The translations under genes were made by a program, and so were the position numbers. A model generated the notes under the pieces. It was not told where the DNA came from. It did not search any database and was given only the letters and a program-made list of their open reading frames with translations. A stretch of DNA of 64,000 nucleotides from Clostridiales bacterium (GTDB taxonomy: Bacteria > Actinomycetota > Coriobacteriia > Anaerosomatales > SLCP01), in the NCBI GenBank assembly GCA_018333995.1, contig JAGXSG010000007.1, forward strand, positions 62,001 to 126,000, in the 5' to 3' direction. Shown here piece by piece: positions 8,712 through 15,726 of the stretch. How positions within the stretch are numbered: position 1 is the first letter of the stretch; each line of letters starts with the position of its first letter.

Positions 8712-9879
8712 CTGGCCCACATTCGGTCCTGACGAGATCGGCGCCGCGCAAGCGGTGTTGCGCTCGGGCCGCGTCAACTACTGGACCGGCGGCCAGGGTC
8801 GCGCGTTCGAGAAGGAGTTCGCGGCCTACCTGGGCGTGAAGCACGCGATTACGCTTGCCAACGGCACCGTGGCGCTCGAGCTGGCGCTGCGTGCTTTCGG
8901 CATAGGGCCGGGTGACGATGTCGTGGTGCCCGCACGCACCTTCATCGGGACGGCGACCGCGGTCGTTGCGGTGGGCGCTCGGCCGCTGGTGGCCGATGTC
9001 GATGCGGACTCTGGAGTGGTGACGGCCGAGACGCTCGGCGAGGCGATGACGTCGGACACGAAGGCGGTCATTGTCGTGCACCTCGGCGGGTGGCCGTGCG
9101 ATATGAGCGCGATCATGGCGCTTGCACGGGAACGGGACGTGAAGGTCATCGAGGACTGCGCGCAGGCGCATGGCGCGCGGTGGCAGGGGCGTTTGGTGGG
9201 AAGTTTTGGACATGCGTCGGCGTTCTCGTTTTGTCAGGACAAGATCATGACCACGTGTGGTGAGGGCGGGATGCTCGTCAGCGACGACGAGAACGTCTGG
9301 CGCAGCGCGTGGGAGTACAAGGACCATGGACGTGACTTCGACGCCATGCGGGCCGCAACGGCCAAGCCGGGATTTGAGTTCAAGTGGCTCATCGGCTCGT
9401 TTGGCACGAACTGGCGAATGACCGAGGTGCAGGCGGCGGTGGGACGCGTGCAGATTCGCAAGCTCGGGCAGTGGGTTGCAGACCGCAGGCACAACGCGGC
9501 CGTGCTCGACGAAGCACTGGCGAAGGTGCCGGGTCTGCGAGTCGCGGTGCCGCCCGCCAGTGCCTACCACGCATACTACAAGTACTACGCGTACGTCAGG
9601 CCGGAGGCGCTGCTGCCCGGGTGGGATCGTTCGCGTATACTCGATGAGGTCAACGCGCGAGGCGTCGTCCTCACGCAGGGATCGTGCCCGGAAATCTATC
9701 TCGAGCGCGCGTTCGTGGAGCGGGGCTGGGGTCCGGCGGAGCGCCTGCCCGTCGCCAGAGCGCTCGGCGAGACCTCGGTAATGTTGCAGGTGGATCCCAC
9801 GCTCACCAAAAACGACATGCGACATGCGGCTGACGTCATGGCGGACGTGATGCGTCAGGCGACAGAAGACGCGACCTAG
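8701..9879 (+). CDS. PLP-dependent sugar aminotransferase (DegT/DnrJ/EryC1, PglE-like)
   Basis: Converts a UDP-4-keto-6-deoxy-sugar to the 4-amino sugar with glutamate as amino donor. The 392-residue protein shows the usual fold markers: GRVNYWTGG near the start, ANGTVALELALRA binding the PLP phosphate, EDCAQAHGA contacting the ring, and the Schiff-base lysine in FSFCQDKIMTTCGEGG. Three in-frame ATGs lie at 8695, 8698 and 8701; GGTGG at 8690-8694 gives best spacing to 8701. It overlaps the acetyltransferase gene, as pglD/pglE-like pairs often do. The region has a longer open frame upstream (to 8599) that is just the acetyltransferase read in another frame. Confidence 0.88.
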   Translation: MPSSWPTFGPDEIGAAQAVLRSGRVNYWTGGQGRAFEKEFAAYLGVKHAITLANGTVALELALRAFGIGPGDDVVVPARTFIGTATAVVAVGARPLVADVDADSGVVTAETLGEAMTSDTKAVIVVHLGGWPCDMSAIMALARERDVKVIEDCAQAHGARWQGRLVGSFGHASAFSFCQDKIMTTCGEGGMLVSDDENVWRSAWEYKDHGRDFDAMRAATAKPGFEFKWLIGSFGTNWRMTEVQAAVGRVQIRKLGQWVADRRHNAAVLDEALAKVPGLRVAVPPASAYHAYYKYYAYVRPEALLPGWDRSRILDEVNARGVVLTQGSCPEIYLERAFVERGWGPAERLPVARALGETSVMLQVDPTLTKNDMRHAADVMADVMRQATEDAT

Positions 9880-9898
9880 CCGACGGGGGACCAAAGGA

Positions 9899-11815
9899 AT
9901 GCCGCAGGGGAACTGGCTTCTCAAGGCCAAGCAGCGGGTGCATACGTCGCGTCGCGTACAGATACTTATGTTGATGCTCGCCGATGCCACCGTTGTGGTG
10001 GTGGCCGTCGCGCTCGCGTACTTTGCGCGCTTCGAGGGCTCGGTACCCGAGGTGTTCAGGCGCTACCTGTGGGAGTACATGGCGGTAGCGGTCGTCGTGT
10101 TCATCGGCATGTTGCTGCTAAACGGCCTCTACAATATGGTGCTGCGGCACGTCGGCGTGTACGCGATAGCGCGATTGACGTTGGCGGTGGGGCTCGCGAT
10201 GGCCGTGTTGTTCGCGCTCAATGTCGCTCTCACGCCGATCCAAGGCACGAGGCTCGTACCGTTTGGAGTCGTGTTCATCACGGGGGTCATCGCGTTTGTG
10301 GGACTTGGCGCTTTGCGGACCATGGGGCGCCTGTGGGTGGTCATGAGTCAGGCGGGCATGCGCAGCGGTACGCGGGTACTCATCGTGGGCGCGGGTGACG
10401 CCGGCTCACTTCTGCTGCGCGACATCGAGAATCGGCCCGACCTTGGCATGTACGTGGTGGGCTTCGTTGACGACGACCCGCGAAAGCACGGCATGACTGT
10501 GCACGCGGCGCGTATCCTCGGTCCGATATCGGCGCTCGAAGAGGTTGTCCGGGAGCATGGCGTCGACGAGATATTTGTCGCCATCCCATCGCTTACGCCT
10601 GCGCGCAAGCGTGAAGTGCTCGACCTGTGTACGCGTGCGGGCGTAAAGACGCGTATCATCCCCGGATTCGTGGTCGAAGAGCAGTTCAAGGGATTGAGTG
10701 ACCTGCACCAGGTGACTGTGGACGACCTCCTCGGCAGGGAGCCGGTCGAGATCGACGTTGAGCTCATATCGAGTACGCTCACCGGCAAGGTGGTGGCGGT
10801 GACGGGGGCCGCCGGATCGATTGGTTCAGAGCTGTGCCGCCAGATCGTCAAGATGCAGCCTGAGCGATTGCTCCTGCTCGAGATCGACGAGTCGCGCCTC
10901 TACGAGATGTACCTCGAGATCGAGGCGACGTGGCCGGGTGTCGCGCGTATGCACATCTGCGACGTGCGCGACGACCGCAAGATCGACCGCATCTTCGCTG
11001 CGACGCCACCCGGCGTCGTCTTTCACGCGGCGGCCTACAAGCACGTTCCGCTCATGGAGGCCGAGCCCGCTGAAGCCGTGCGGGCGAACGTGATCGGCAC
11101 GATGAACGTGCTTGCTGCGTGCGCGCACCACGAGGTGGAGCACTTCGTGCTCATCTCCACTGACAAGGCGGTCGAGCCCCGCAACGTCATGGGCGCCACC
11201 AAGGCCGTCGCCGAACGCGTCATGCTCGAGGCGGCCCGCAACGGTCTGCGCGCGACTGCGGTGCGTTTTGGCAACGTGCTTGGCTCGCGAGGCAGCGTTG
11301 TTCCGATATTCGAGGAGCAGCTTCGCAACGGAAGGCCTGTTCGCGTCACCCACCCGGACGCCACGCGATACTTCATGACCATTCCGGAGGCGGCTCGGCT
11401 CGTCTTGCAGGCCCAAGCGATGAGCGACGGAGGCGACATCTTCGTGCTCGAGATGGGCGAGCCGGTGAAGATCGTCGAACTGGCGCGTCGCATGATTGTA
11501 CTGAGCGGCGTGCCAACCACGATTGAGTTCACAGGCTTGCGCCCTGGAGAGAAGCTGCATGAGATCCTCGTGCAGCCCGATGGTGATCTCTTGCCCACCG
11601 AGTGTCCCGCTGTGGTGCGACTGAGCTGTCTGCCGTGGATAAACGGGGAGTTATCTGGCCGCATCGCGACGCTCGCGCGCGAGGCGCGTATCGGCGACGA
11701 CGCTGGGGTGTTGGTGCCGCTGCTGTGCGAGCTTGCCGCCGCCTCGATCGGGGAGCCGCTCGATGGGTGCGAGATGGAGGAGAACGCTCGGCGGCTTCGA
11801 GTACGGTCCTGGTGA
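9899..11815 (+). CDS. membrane-bound NDP-sugar 4,6-dehydratase (PglF/CapD/FlaA1-like)
   Basis: Makes the UDP-4-keto-6-deoxy sugar that feeds the aminotransferase. The 638-residue protein has about four N-terminal membrane helices (residues 20-135), a first Rossmann domain (VLIVGAGDAGSLLLRDI, about 160-275) and a catalytic SDR domain starting VVAVTGAAGSIGSE at about 297. The SDR domain shows the long-form dehydratase traits: HAAAYKHVPLMEAEP, STDKAVEP, and MGATK where ordinary SDRs have Tyr-x3-Lys; the Met in place of Tyr is normal for PglF/WbpM. The length matches the family. The gene starts 19 bases after the aminotransferase stop and closes the glycan locus. Confidence 0.92.
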   Translation: MPQGNWLLKAKQRVHTSRRVQILMLMLADATVVVVAVALAYFARFEGSVPEVFRRYLWEYMAVAVVVFIGMLLLNGLYNMVLRHVGVYAIARLTLAVGLAMAVLFALNVALTPIQGTRLVPFGVVFITGVIAFVGLGALRTMGRLWVVMSQAGMRSGTRVLIVGAGDAGSLLLRDIENRPDLGMYVVGFVDDDPRKHGMTVHAARILGPISALEEVVREHGVDEIFVAIPSLTPARKREVLDLCTRAGVKTRIIPGFVVEEQFKGLSDLHQVTVDDLLGREPVEIDVELISSTLTGKVVAVTGAAGSIGSELCRQIVKMQPERLLLLEIDESRLYEMYLEIEATWPGVARMHICDVRDDRKIDRIFAATPPGVVFHAAAYKHVPLMEAEPAEAVRANVIGTMNVLAACAHHEVEHFVLISTDKAVEPRNVMGATKAVAERVMLEAARNGLRATAVRFGNVLGSRGSVVPIFEEQLRNGRPVRVTHPDATRYFMTIPEAARLVLQAQAMSDGGDIFVLEMGEPVKIVELARRMIVLSGVPTTIEFTGLRPGEKLHEILVQPDGDLLPTECPAVVRLSCLPWINGELSGRIATLAREARIGDDAGVLVPLLCELAAASIGEPLDGCEMEENARRLRVRSW

Positions 11816-11929
11816 GGCAACTCGGCTGCTTGCGTCCCACCCACCCGAACGCTACCCTGGGGCATTCACAGGAACCGGCCGACACGGGCCGGATGCGCGC
11901 TGACCATGGTGCCGGAGGGAGTCTGTCCA

Positions 11930-12877
11930 ATGCTCATGTATCTTTCGGCCGCCGCAGGCCTGGTGTTGCTGTTCGGCGGCGGCGAGTTCCTCGTGCGCGG
12001 CGCGGTCCTGATCGCGCGGCGCTTCGGACTCTCTTCGCTCCTTATAGGAATGACAGTCGTCGCGTGGTGCACATCCGCACCCGAGCTCATCGTAAGCTTG
12101 AGCGCCGCGCTTGAAGGCGCGTCTGATATCGCTGTCGGCAACATAGTTGGCAGCAACATCTTCAACATCCTCGTGGTGCTCGGTGTCTCCGCGGTCATCA
12201 CCCCTATACTCGTGAACCCGCGCGCGTTGAGACGTGACACTGCGGTGATGCTGGCCTCGGCGCTTGCGCTTGCGCTCATCGTCGTCACGGGTGATATCGG
12301 ACGGATTCCCGCCGCCCTGCTGCTTCTCGGCCTGGGCGTTTACGTAGTGTTCTCGTACCGGTCGGAGGTGCGCAATCCTTCGCTCCCATCGGCTGCCTAT
12401 CATGAGCACGGGGCGGACGACGTACCTGCCACCGGTTCCCCGCTTGCAGGAGCCGCTTTCCTGATAGGGGGCCTTGCTGCACTCGTCATCGGCTCGAGGC
12501 TCCTCGTGGACGGGGCATCGGAGATCGCTCGCAATTACGGCGTGCCCGAAGCAGTGATCGGACTGAGCCTTGTTGCGGCCGGTACGTCCCTGCCTGAACT
12601 GGCGACGAGCATAGTGGCCGCCATTCGCCGCCATCCCGACGTGGCGGTGGGCAACGTTGTGGGCAGCAACATCTTCAATATCCTCGGGATTCTCGGCGTG
12701 ACCGGGCTCGTGAGTCCTATGGTGGTCGCCGAGCAGATCGCATCGATCGATGTGTGGATCATGGTGGGGACGTCGCTCCTCTTGGCGCCTCTGCTCGTCT
12801 GGCGCGGAAACGTAGGCCGCAGCGTCGGGCTCGTCTTCATCGCCGCGTACGTTGGCTACCTGGTGTTCCTGTTCTAG
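11930..12877 (+). CDS. Ca2+/Na+ antiporter of the CaCA family (YrbG-like)
   Basis: An inner-membrane cation exchanger of 315 residues with about ten helices and the two inverted alpha-repeats that form the ion path. Repeat 1 reads TSAPELIVSLSA with GSNIFNI; repeat 2 reads TSLPELATSIVA with GSNIFNI. The acidic residue in each TS-PEL motif is the expected ion ligand. The first repeat has WCTSAPEL where GTSAPEL is usual, a small departure. GGAGGG at 11914-11919 favours ATG 11930 over ATG 11906, which itself overlaps that site. It stands alone between the glycan locus and the toxin-antitoxin region. Ion specificity (Ca2+/Na+ or H+) cannot be read from sequence. Confidence 0.88.
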   Translation: MLMYLSAAAGLVLLFGGGEFLVRGAVLIARRFGLSSLLIGMTVVAWCTSAPELIVSLSAALEGASDIAVGNIVGSNIFNILVVLGVSAVITPILVNPRALRRDTAVMLASALALALIVVTGDIGRIPAALLLLGLGVYVVFSYRSEVRNPSLPSAAYHEHGADDVPATGSPLAGAAFLIGGLAALVIGSRLLVDGASEIARNYGVPEAVIGLSLVAAGTSLPELATSIVAAIRRHPDVAVGNVVGSNIFNILGILGVTGLVSPMVVAEQIASIDVWIMVGTSLLLAPLLVWRGNVGRSVGLVFIAAYVGYLVFLF

Positions 12878-12915
12878 GGAGCGCCCCAGCGAAGTCCCCT
12901 GTCGGTGCCGCCCGC

Positions 12916-12927
12916 TATACTCGGACC
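12916..12927 (+). promoter_or_regulatory. -10 box of a probable leaderless promoter with no intact gene behind it
   Basis: TATACT at 12916-12921 is followed six bases later by ATG 12928, the same spacing seen before abiEi, the RelE-like toxin and the ABC-F gene in this window. The frame from 12928 runs only ten codons and stops at 12958-12960, exactly where the truncated mqsA copy begins. The promoter may therefore have lost its gene. No convincing -35 is seen. Confidence 0.35.
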
Positions 12928-12958
12928 ATGGGGCGACCGTCTGGCTCCAACCTACATT

Positions 12959-13085
12959 GAGCTGAGGATGGCCTCGGTCTCACTCAGGGTGATCTCGAAC
13001 GACTGCTTGGCGTGGGAGAGAAGACTGTGGGCCGTACCGCAAGGGCTGACGTATCTCACGCGCCAACTCCTTCCATCTTGCGTGT
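12959..13085 (+). pseudogene. internally deleted second copy of the mqsA 3' end
   Basis: This stretch matches 15362-15607 nearly base for base, from GAGCTGAGGATG to CTTGCGTGT, but lacks 118 bases. The gap falls exactly between two copies of GGGCCGT that flank the missing segment in the intact copy (15433-15439 and 15551-15557), so it looks like deletion between 7-base repeats. One further single-base indel near 12970 shifts the frame. It carries the helix-turn-helix codons of mqsA and its 3' flank, but no start or zinc-finger part, so it cannot make antitoxin. The rest of the 323-base gap between the antiporter gene and abiEi (12878-13200) holds the lone -10 box before it and the abiE operator after it. 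Confidence 0.8.
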
Positions 13086-13160
13086 GTCGCCGTCTGACTC
13101 GTCTTCCTGTGGCTGAACTGGCGGTACTCGCGCGCGATGAAGCCTACTGTGGAGCGTGAG

Positions 13161-13206
13161 TTTCATGGCATGAACTTACCACATATGGTAACCTATTGCC
13201 ATGAAA
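13161..13206 (+). promoter_or_regulatory. 46-bp palindromic abiE operator overlapping promoter and start codon
   Basis: Two 23-base half-sites face each other around 13183/13184. TTTCATGGCA (13161-13170) is the exact reverse complement of TGCCATGAAA (13197-13206), and TTACCA (13176-13181) of TGGTAA (13186-13191); 18 of 23 positions pair. The right arm includes the abiEi start codon. A TAnnnT -10 box (TAACCT, 13189-13194) lies inside it, six bases before the ATG. AbiEi antitoxins are known to repress their own operon through inverted repeats in the promoter; this is the obvious site. Confidence 0.75.
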
Positions 13207-13839
13207 CGCGAAGAACTCCTGGCGATAGTGGGCGACGAGCCTGTCTTCACGACGGGCATGCTCCTCGGCCCCGGTTCAGACGTCCGCAATGTGCACAAGC
13301 AGTTGTCCCGCTGGACGTCCGACGGGTTCGTGGTGCAGCTGCGGCGTGGCGTGTACGCGCTGTCGGAGCCGTACCGGCGCACAGAGCCTCATCCCTACGA
13401 GGTCTCGAACACGTTGGTGCCCGGTTCGTACGTGAGTCTCGAGACCGTGCTCGCCGATGCCGGACTGATCCCGGAAGCGGTCTTCGTCACGACAGCGTTA
13501 ACCACCGGCAGGCAAGCATCTCGTAAGACGCCGTTTGGTACGTTCGTGTATCACCATGTGAAGGAGTCGCTGTTCTGGGGATACGAACACGTGGAGCTTT
13601 CCGGCGGCAGGTTTGCGTTCGTGGCGACGCCGGAAAAGGCGCTCCTCGACCTGGCGTACCTGCGAACCGGCTCCAACAATCCCGCGTTCGCCCGTGAACT
13701 GCGACTGCAGCACCTCGACGAGATCGACGCATCGAGACTCATGGAGCACGCGGAGAGATTCGCGAGCCCCAAGGTGGCACGCTTCGCGGCGAACGTGGTC
13801 GGTCTCGCGTGGATCGAGCGAGAGGAGTTCACAGAGTGA
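13201..13839 (+). CDS. abiEi: AbiEi-type antitoxin and transcriptional repressor
   Basis: A 212-residue protein of the AbiEi family, the antitoxin of a type IV toxin-antitoxin/abortive infection system. The N-terminal winged helix (about residues 1-75) includes NVHKQLSRWTSDGFVVQLRRGVY, the AbiEi_4-like DNA-binding unit; the C-terminal domain holds PEKALLDLAYLRTG, a typical block of the family. It would repress its own operon and neutralise the toxin without direct contact. The ATG lies six bases after a -10 box and has no ribosome binding site, so the mRNA is probably leaderless. The stop overlaps the toxin's GTG start (GTGA), the usual coupling for this pair. Confidence 0.87.
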   Translation: MKREELLAIVGDEPVFTTGMLLGPGSDVRNVHKQLSRWTSDGFVVQLRRGVYALSEPYRRTEPHPYEVSNTLVPGSYVSLETVLADAGLIPEAVFVTTALTTGRQASRKTPFGTFVYHHVKESLFWGYEHVELSGGRFAFVATPEKALLDLAYLRTGSNNPAFARELRLQHLDEIDASRLMEHAERFASPKVARFAANVVGLAWIEREEFTE

Positions 13840-14663
13840 AGGAGTACCTGGCGAGTGTCGTCAGCGGGGTTCCTCGGCAGGCGGCGACCAACGTGATGCG
13901 TGAGTATCTGCAGGCGCGGGTACTCCAAACGTTGCAGGACCGAGGTGCCTGGGAGTACCTCGCCTTCCACGGCGGCACCGCGTTGCGGTTCCTCTACGCG
14001 ATCCCCCGGTTCTCGGAAGATCTCGACTTCGCTCTGGAGGTAGATGCCGCGAAGTACGACTTCACGGCGCTGCTTGAGGCGGTGCGCACGCGGTTCGAGC
14101 GCGAGGCGTATAACGTGACCTTGAAGGTTGCCACCAAGACCACCGTCAACAAGGCGTTCGTCCGCTTCGTAGGGCTCGAACACGAGCTGGGACTCAGTCC
14201 GCAACGGGACAAGACGTTCTCGGTCAAGATCGAAGTGGATACCAACCCGCCGGCTGGTGCCGTCGTCGAGGTCACGACGGTGCGCAGGTACGCGACACTC
14301 AGGCTTGCTCACCACGATCGCTCATCGCTCCTCGCCGGCAAGATCGCCGCGTTGCTCCTGCGAGAATGGATCAAGGGCAGGGACGTCTACGACCTTGTGT
14401 GGTACCTGAGCGACCCAAGCTGGCCGGAACCCAATGAGGTGTTGCTCGCCAACGCGTGCGTGCAGGCGGGTCGGACGGAGCTTGCGCACGAGGGCGCGTG
14501 GAGGTCTGCTCTGTACGCGAGGATGAGGGAGGCGCCGTGGGACCACGTGCTCACCGATGTCGAGCGCTTTCTCGAGCGCGACGCCGACCGCTGGATGCTC
14601 GAGCGTGAGACCGTGCTCGGGGTGTTGAGGCAGCGAGGGGTGGGAGAGGGGCAAGAGGCGTAA
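13836..14663 (+). CDS. abiEii: AbiEii-type nucleotidyltransferase toxin
   Basis: A 275-residue nucleotidyltransferase-like toxin (DNA polymerase beta superfamily). The active-site loop FHGGTALRFLYAIPRFSEDLDFAL contains the GG-T/S turn and the D-x-D acidic pair; KIEVDTNP probably gives the third acidic residue, and REWIKGRDVYDLVWYL is the conserved helical block further on. Related AbiE toxins block growth by acting on tRNA (as in MenT enzymes) or by GTP binding; which applies here is not known. The start is the GTG overlapping the antitoxin stop; an in-frame codon 27 bases upstream lies inside abiEi. All active-site acidic residues are present, so the toxin looks intact. Confidence 0.87.
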   Translation: MKEYLASVVSGVPRQAATNVMREYLQARVLQTLQDRGAWEYLAFHGGTALRFLYAIPRFSEDLDFALEVDAAKYDFTALLEAVRTRFEREAYNVTLKVATKTTVNKAFVRFVGLEHELGLSPQRDKTFSVKIEVDTNPPAGAVVEVTTVRRYATLRLAHHDRSSLLAGKIAALLLREWIKGRDVYDLVWYLSDPSWPEPNEVLLANACVQAGRTELAHEGAWRSALYARMREAPWDHVLTDVERFLERDADRWMLERETVLGVLRQRGVGEGQEA

Positions 14664-14700
14664 GCGATTCTCGGCGGCGCTCTTCGCGTACCTATCCCTC

Positions 14701-14729
14701 TTGTGCGAAAAGGAATACCACGCTACTAT
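14701..14729 (+). promoter_or_regulatory. predicted promoter of mqsRA
   Basis: TTGTGC (14701-14706) and TACTAT (14724-14729) are 17 bases apart. Transcription would begin near 14736, which rules out the upstream TTG at 14701 as the toxin start and supports GTG 14773. Confidence 0.5.
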
Positions 14730-14772
14730 TGGGCGCGCGATCCCCTCTCGCTTGGCTGACGAGGGGTGTGGC

Positions 14773-15108
14773 GTGGCACATGCAGGGAAGCGTGAGAAGT
14801 TTGGCGCGCACTATCCGCTACGCGTGATACAAGAACGGATTGCAGAGGGTCACTACGTGATTCCTCGGCGGGTGCGACGATACATGGATCGGCGTGAGTG
14901 GACCGAAGCGGACTTGCGGGCATGTGTTCAGGCGCTCGATTCTTGCGACTTGCACAAGTCACAGGAGCACCTCGAACGCCCAGGTGTGTGGCTCGACATC
15001 TACCGGCCGACGTTCGATGGGTGTCGTCGCTATCTGAAACTCACGGAGACCGAGGACGGGCATAGTCTTGTGGTTCTAAGCTTCTGTGCTGATGGTGAAG
15101 CCCATTAA
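14773..15108 (+). CDS. mqsR: MqsR-family mRNA interferase toxin
   Basis: A 111-residue protein close in length to the 98-residue E. coli MqsR. The C-terminal half matches the family in order: WTEADLRACVQAL, then SCDLHKSQEHLERPGVWLDI, YRPTFDGCRRYLKLT and LVVLSFCADGEAH. In E. coli the same places read SDFYKS, WQDVYRP, YLKI and LIVSFKEK. MqsR is a RelE-fold ribonuclease cutting mRNA at GCU; the Lys, Arg and Tyr of YLK and YRP are the expected active-site side. GAGGGG at 14761-14766 and the promoter upstream fix GTG 14773 as start. The antitoxin gene follows ten bases after the stop. Unlike most type II pairs, toxin first is the normal order for MqsRA. Confidence 0.82.
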   Translation: MAHAGKREKFGAHYPLRVIQERIAEGHYVIPRRVRRYMDRREWTEADLRACVQALDSCDLHKSQEHLERPGVWLDIYRPTFDGCRRYLKLTETEDGHSLVVLSFCADGEAH

Positions 15109-15118
15109 GGGGTGTGAC

Positions 15119-15571
15119 ATGGCGACAATGACGGTGGGTCCGGCGTGTCCGATCTGTGGCGCGCGGTCGATCGTTTCGACAAGCGAACCAGTGACGGTCG
15201 AACTGCGCACGGGCCGCTACACGGTCAGCGGGTTCGACTACGAGCGCTGCACCGCGTGCGCAGAGGAATTCCATCCAGCGGGTCAGACGGATGCGATACG
15301 GGCGGCAGCTTCCAAGCTCGCGCGCGAGGAAGCGGGCCTTCTTCGCCCCGACGAAATCCGCGAGCTGAGGATGAACCTCGGTCTCACTCAGGGTGATCTC
15401 GAACGACTGCTTGGCGTGGGAGAGAAGACCGTGGGCCGTTGGGAGCGCGGCCTCTTCGTTCAGAGCAAGACCGCCGACACGCTCATGAGGCTGCTTCGAG
15501 CGCATCCGGAGCTGGTAGGGGAGACTGGCTTCGTCGCGCGCGAGGGACGCGGGCCGTACCGCAAGGGCTGA
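15119..15571 (+). CDS. mqsA: MqsA-family antitoxin (zinc finger plus helix-turn-helix)
   Basis: A 150-residue antitoxin with two domains. The N-terminal domain has CPICG and CTACAEEF, two pairs of cysteines that bind structural zinc and, in MqsA, hold the toxin. The C-terminal XRE-type helix-turn-helix is LGLTQGDLERLLGVGEKTVGRWERG, which binds the operon's operator as a dimer. ATG 15119 is set by AGGGGTG just upstream, partly overlapping the toxin stop region; ATG 15086 would begin inside mqsR. The 3' part of this gene and 36 bases downstream recur, with a 118-base deletion, at 12959-13085. Which of the two copies is ancestral is unclear. Confidence 0.85.
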   Translation: MATMTVGPACPICGARSIVSTSEPVTVELRTGRYTVSGFDYERCTACAEEFHPAGQTDAIRAAASKLAREEAGLLRPDEIRELRMNLGLTQGDLERLLGVGEKTVGRWERGLFVQSKTADTLMRLLRAHPELVGETGFVAREGRGPYRKG

Positions 15572-15607
15572 CGTATCTCACGCCCCAACTCCTTCCATCT
15601 TGCGTGT
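15362..15607 (+). repeat. intact member of the direct-repeat pair that brackets the abiE-mqsRA region
   Basis: Same orientation as 12959-13085 and alike except for the 118-base gap, one indel and about three substitutions. It spans the second half of mqsA and its 3' flank up to CTTGCGTGT. The sequence after each copy is unrelated, so the repeat has sharp right ends at 13085 and 15607. Between 15572 and 15726 there is otherwise only a short AT-rich stretch that probably holds the promoter of the next gene. Confidence 0.8.
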
Positions 15608-15726
15608 AGTGTTCAGTGCGGGGTGTCGGCAGCCTGGACGATGTCAGAGCGCTCCGGTAGGGTAGAGTAGATTGAGGGCGCGCCATACGCCGTGCGCGAG
15701 GGTTCGGATGGAGGGGAGTGAGGGGA

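Noticed and set aside
12905-13159. An 84-codon plus-strand frame across the truncated mqsA copy.
   Set aside because: It reads the relic in a frame different from mqsA and shows no similarity to the antitoxin; the deletion and an indel show the region is not coding.
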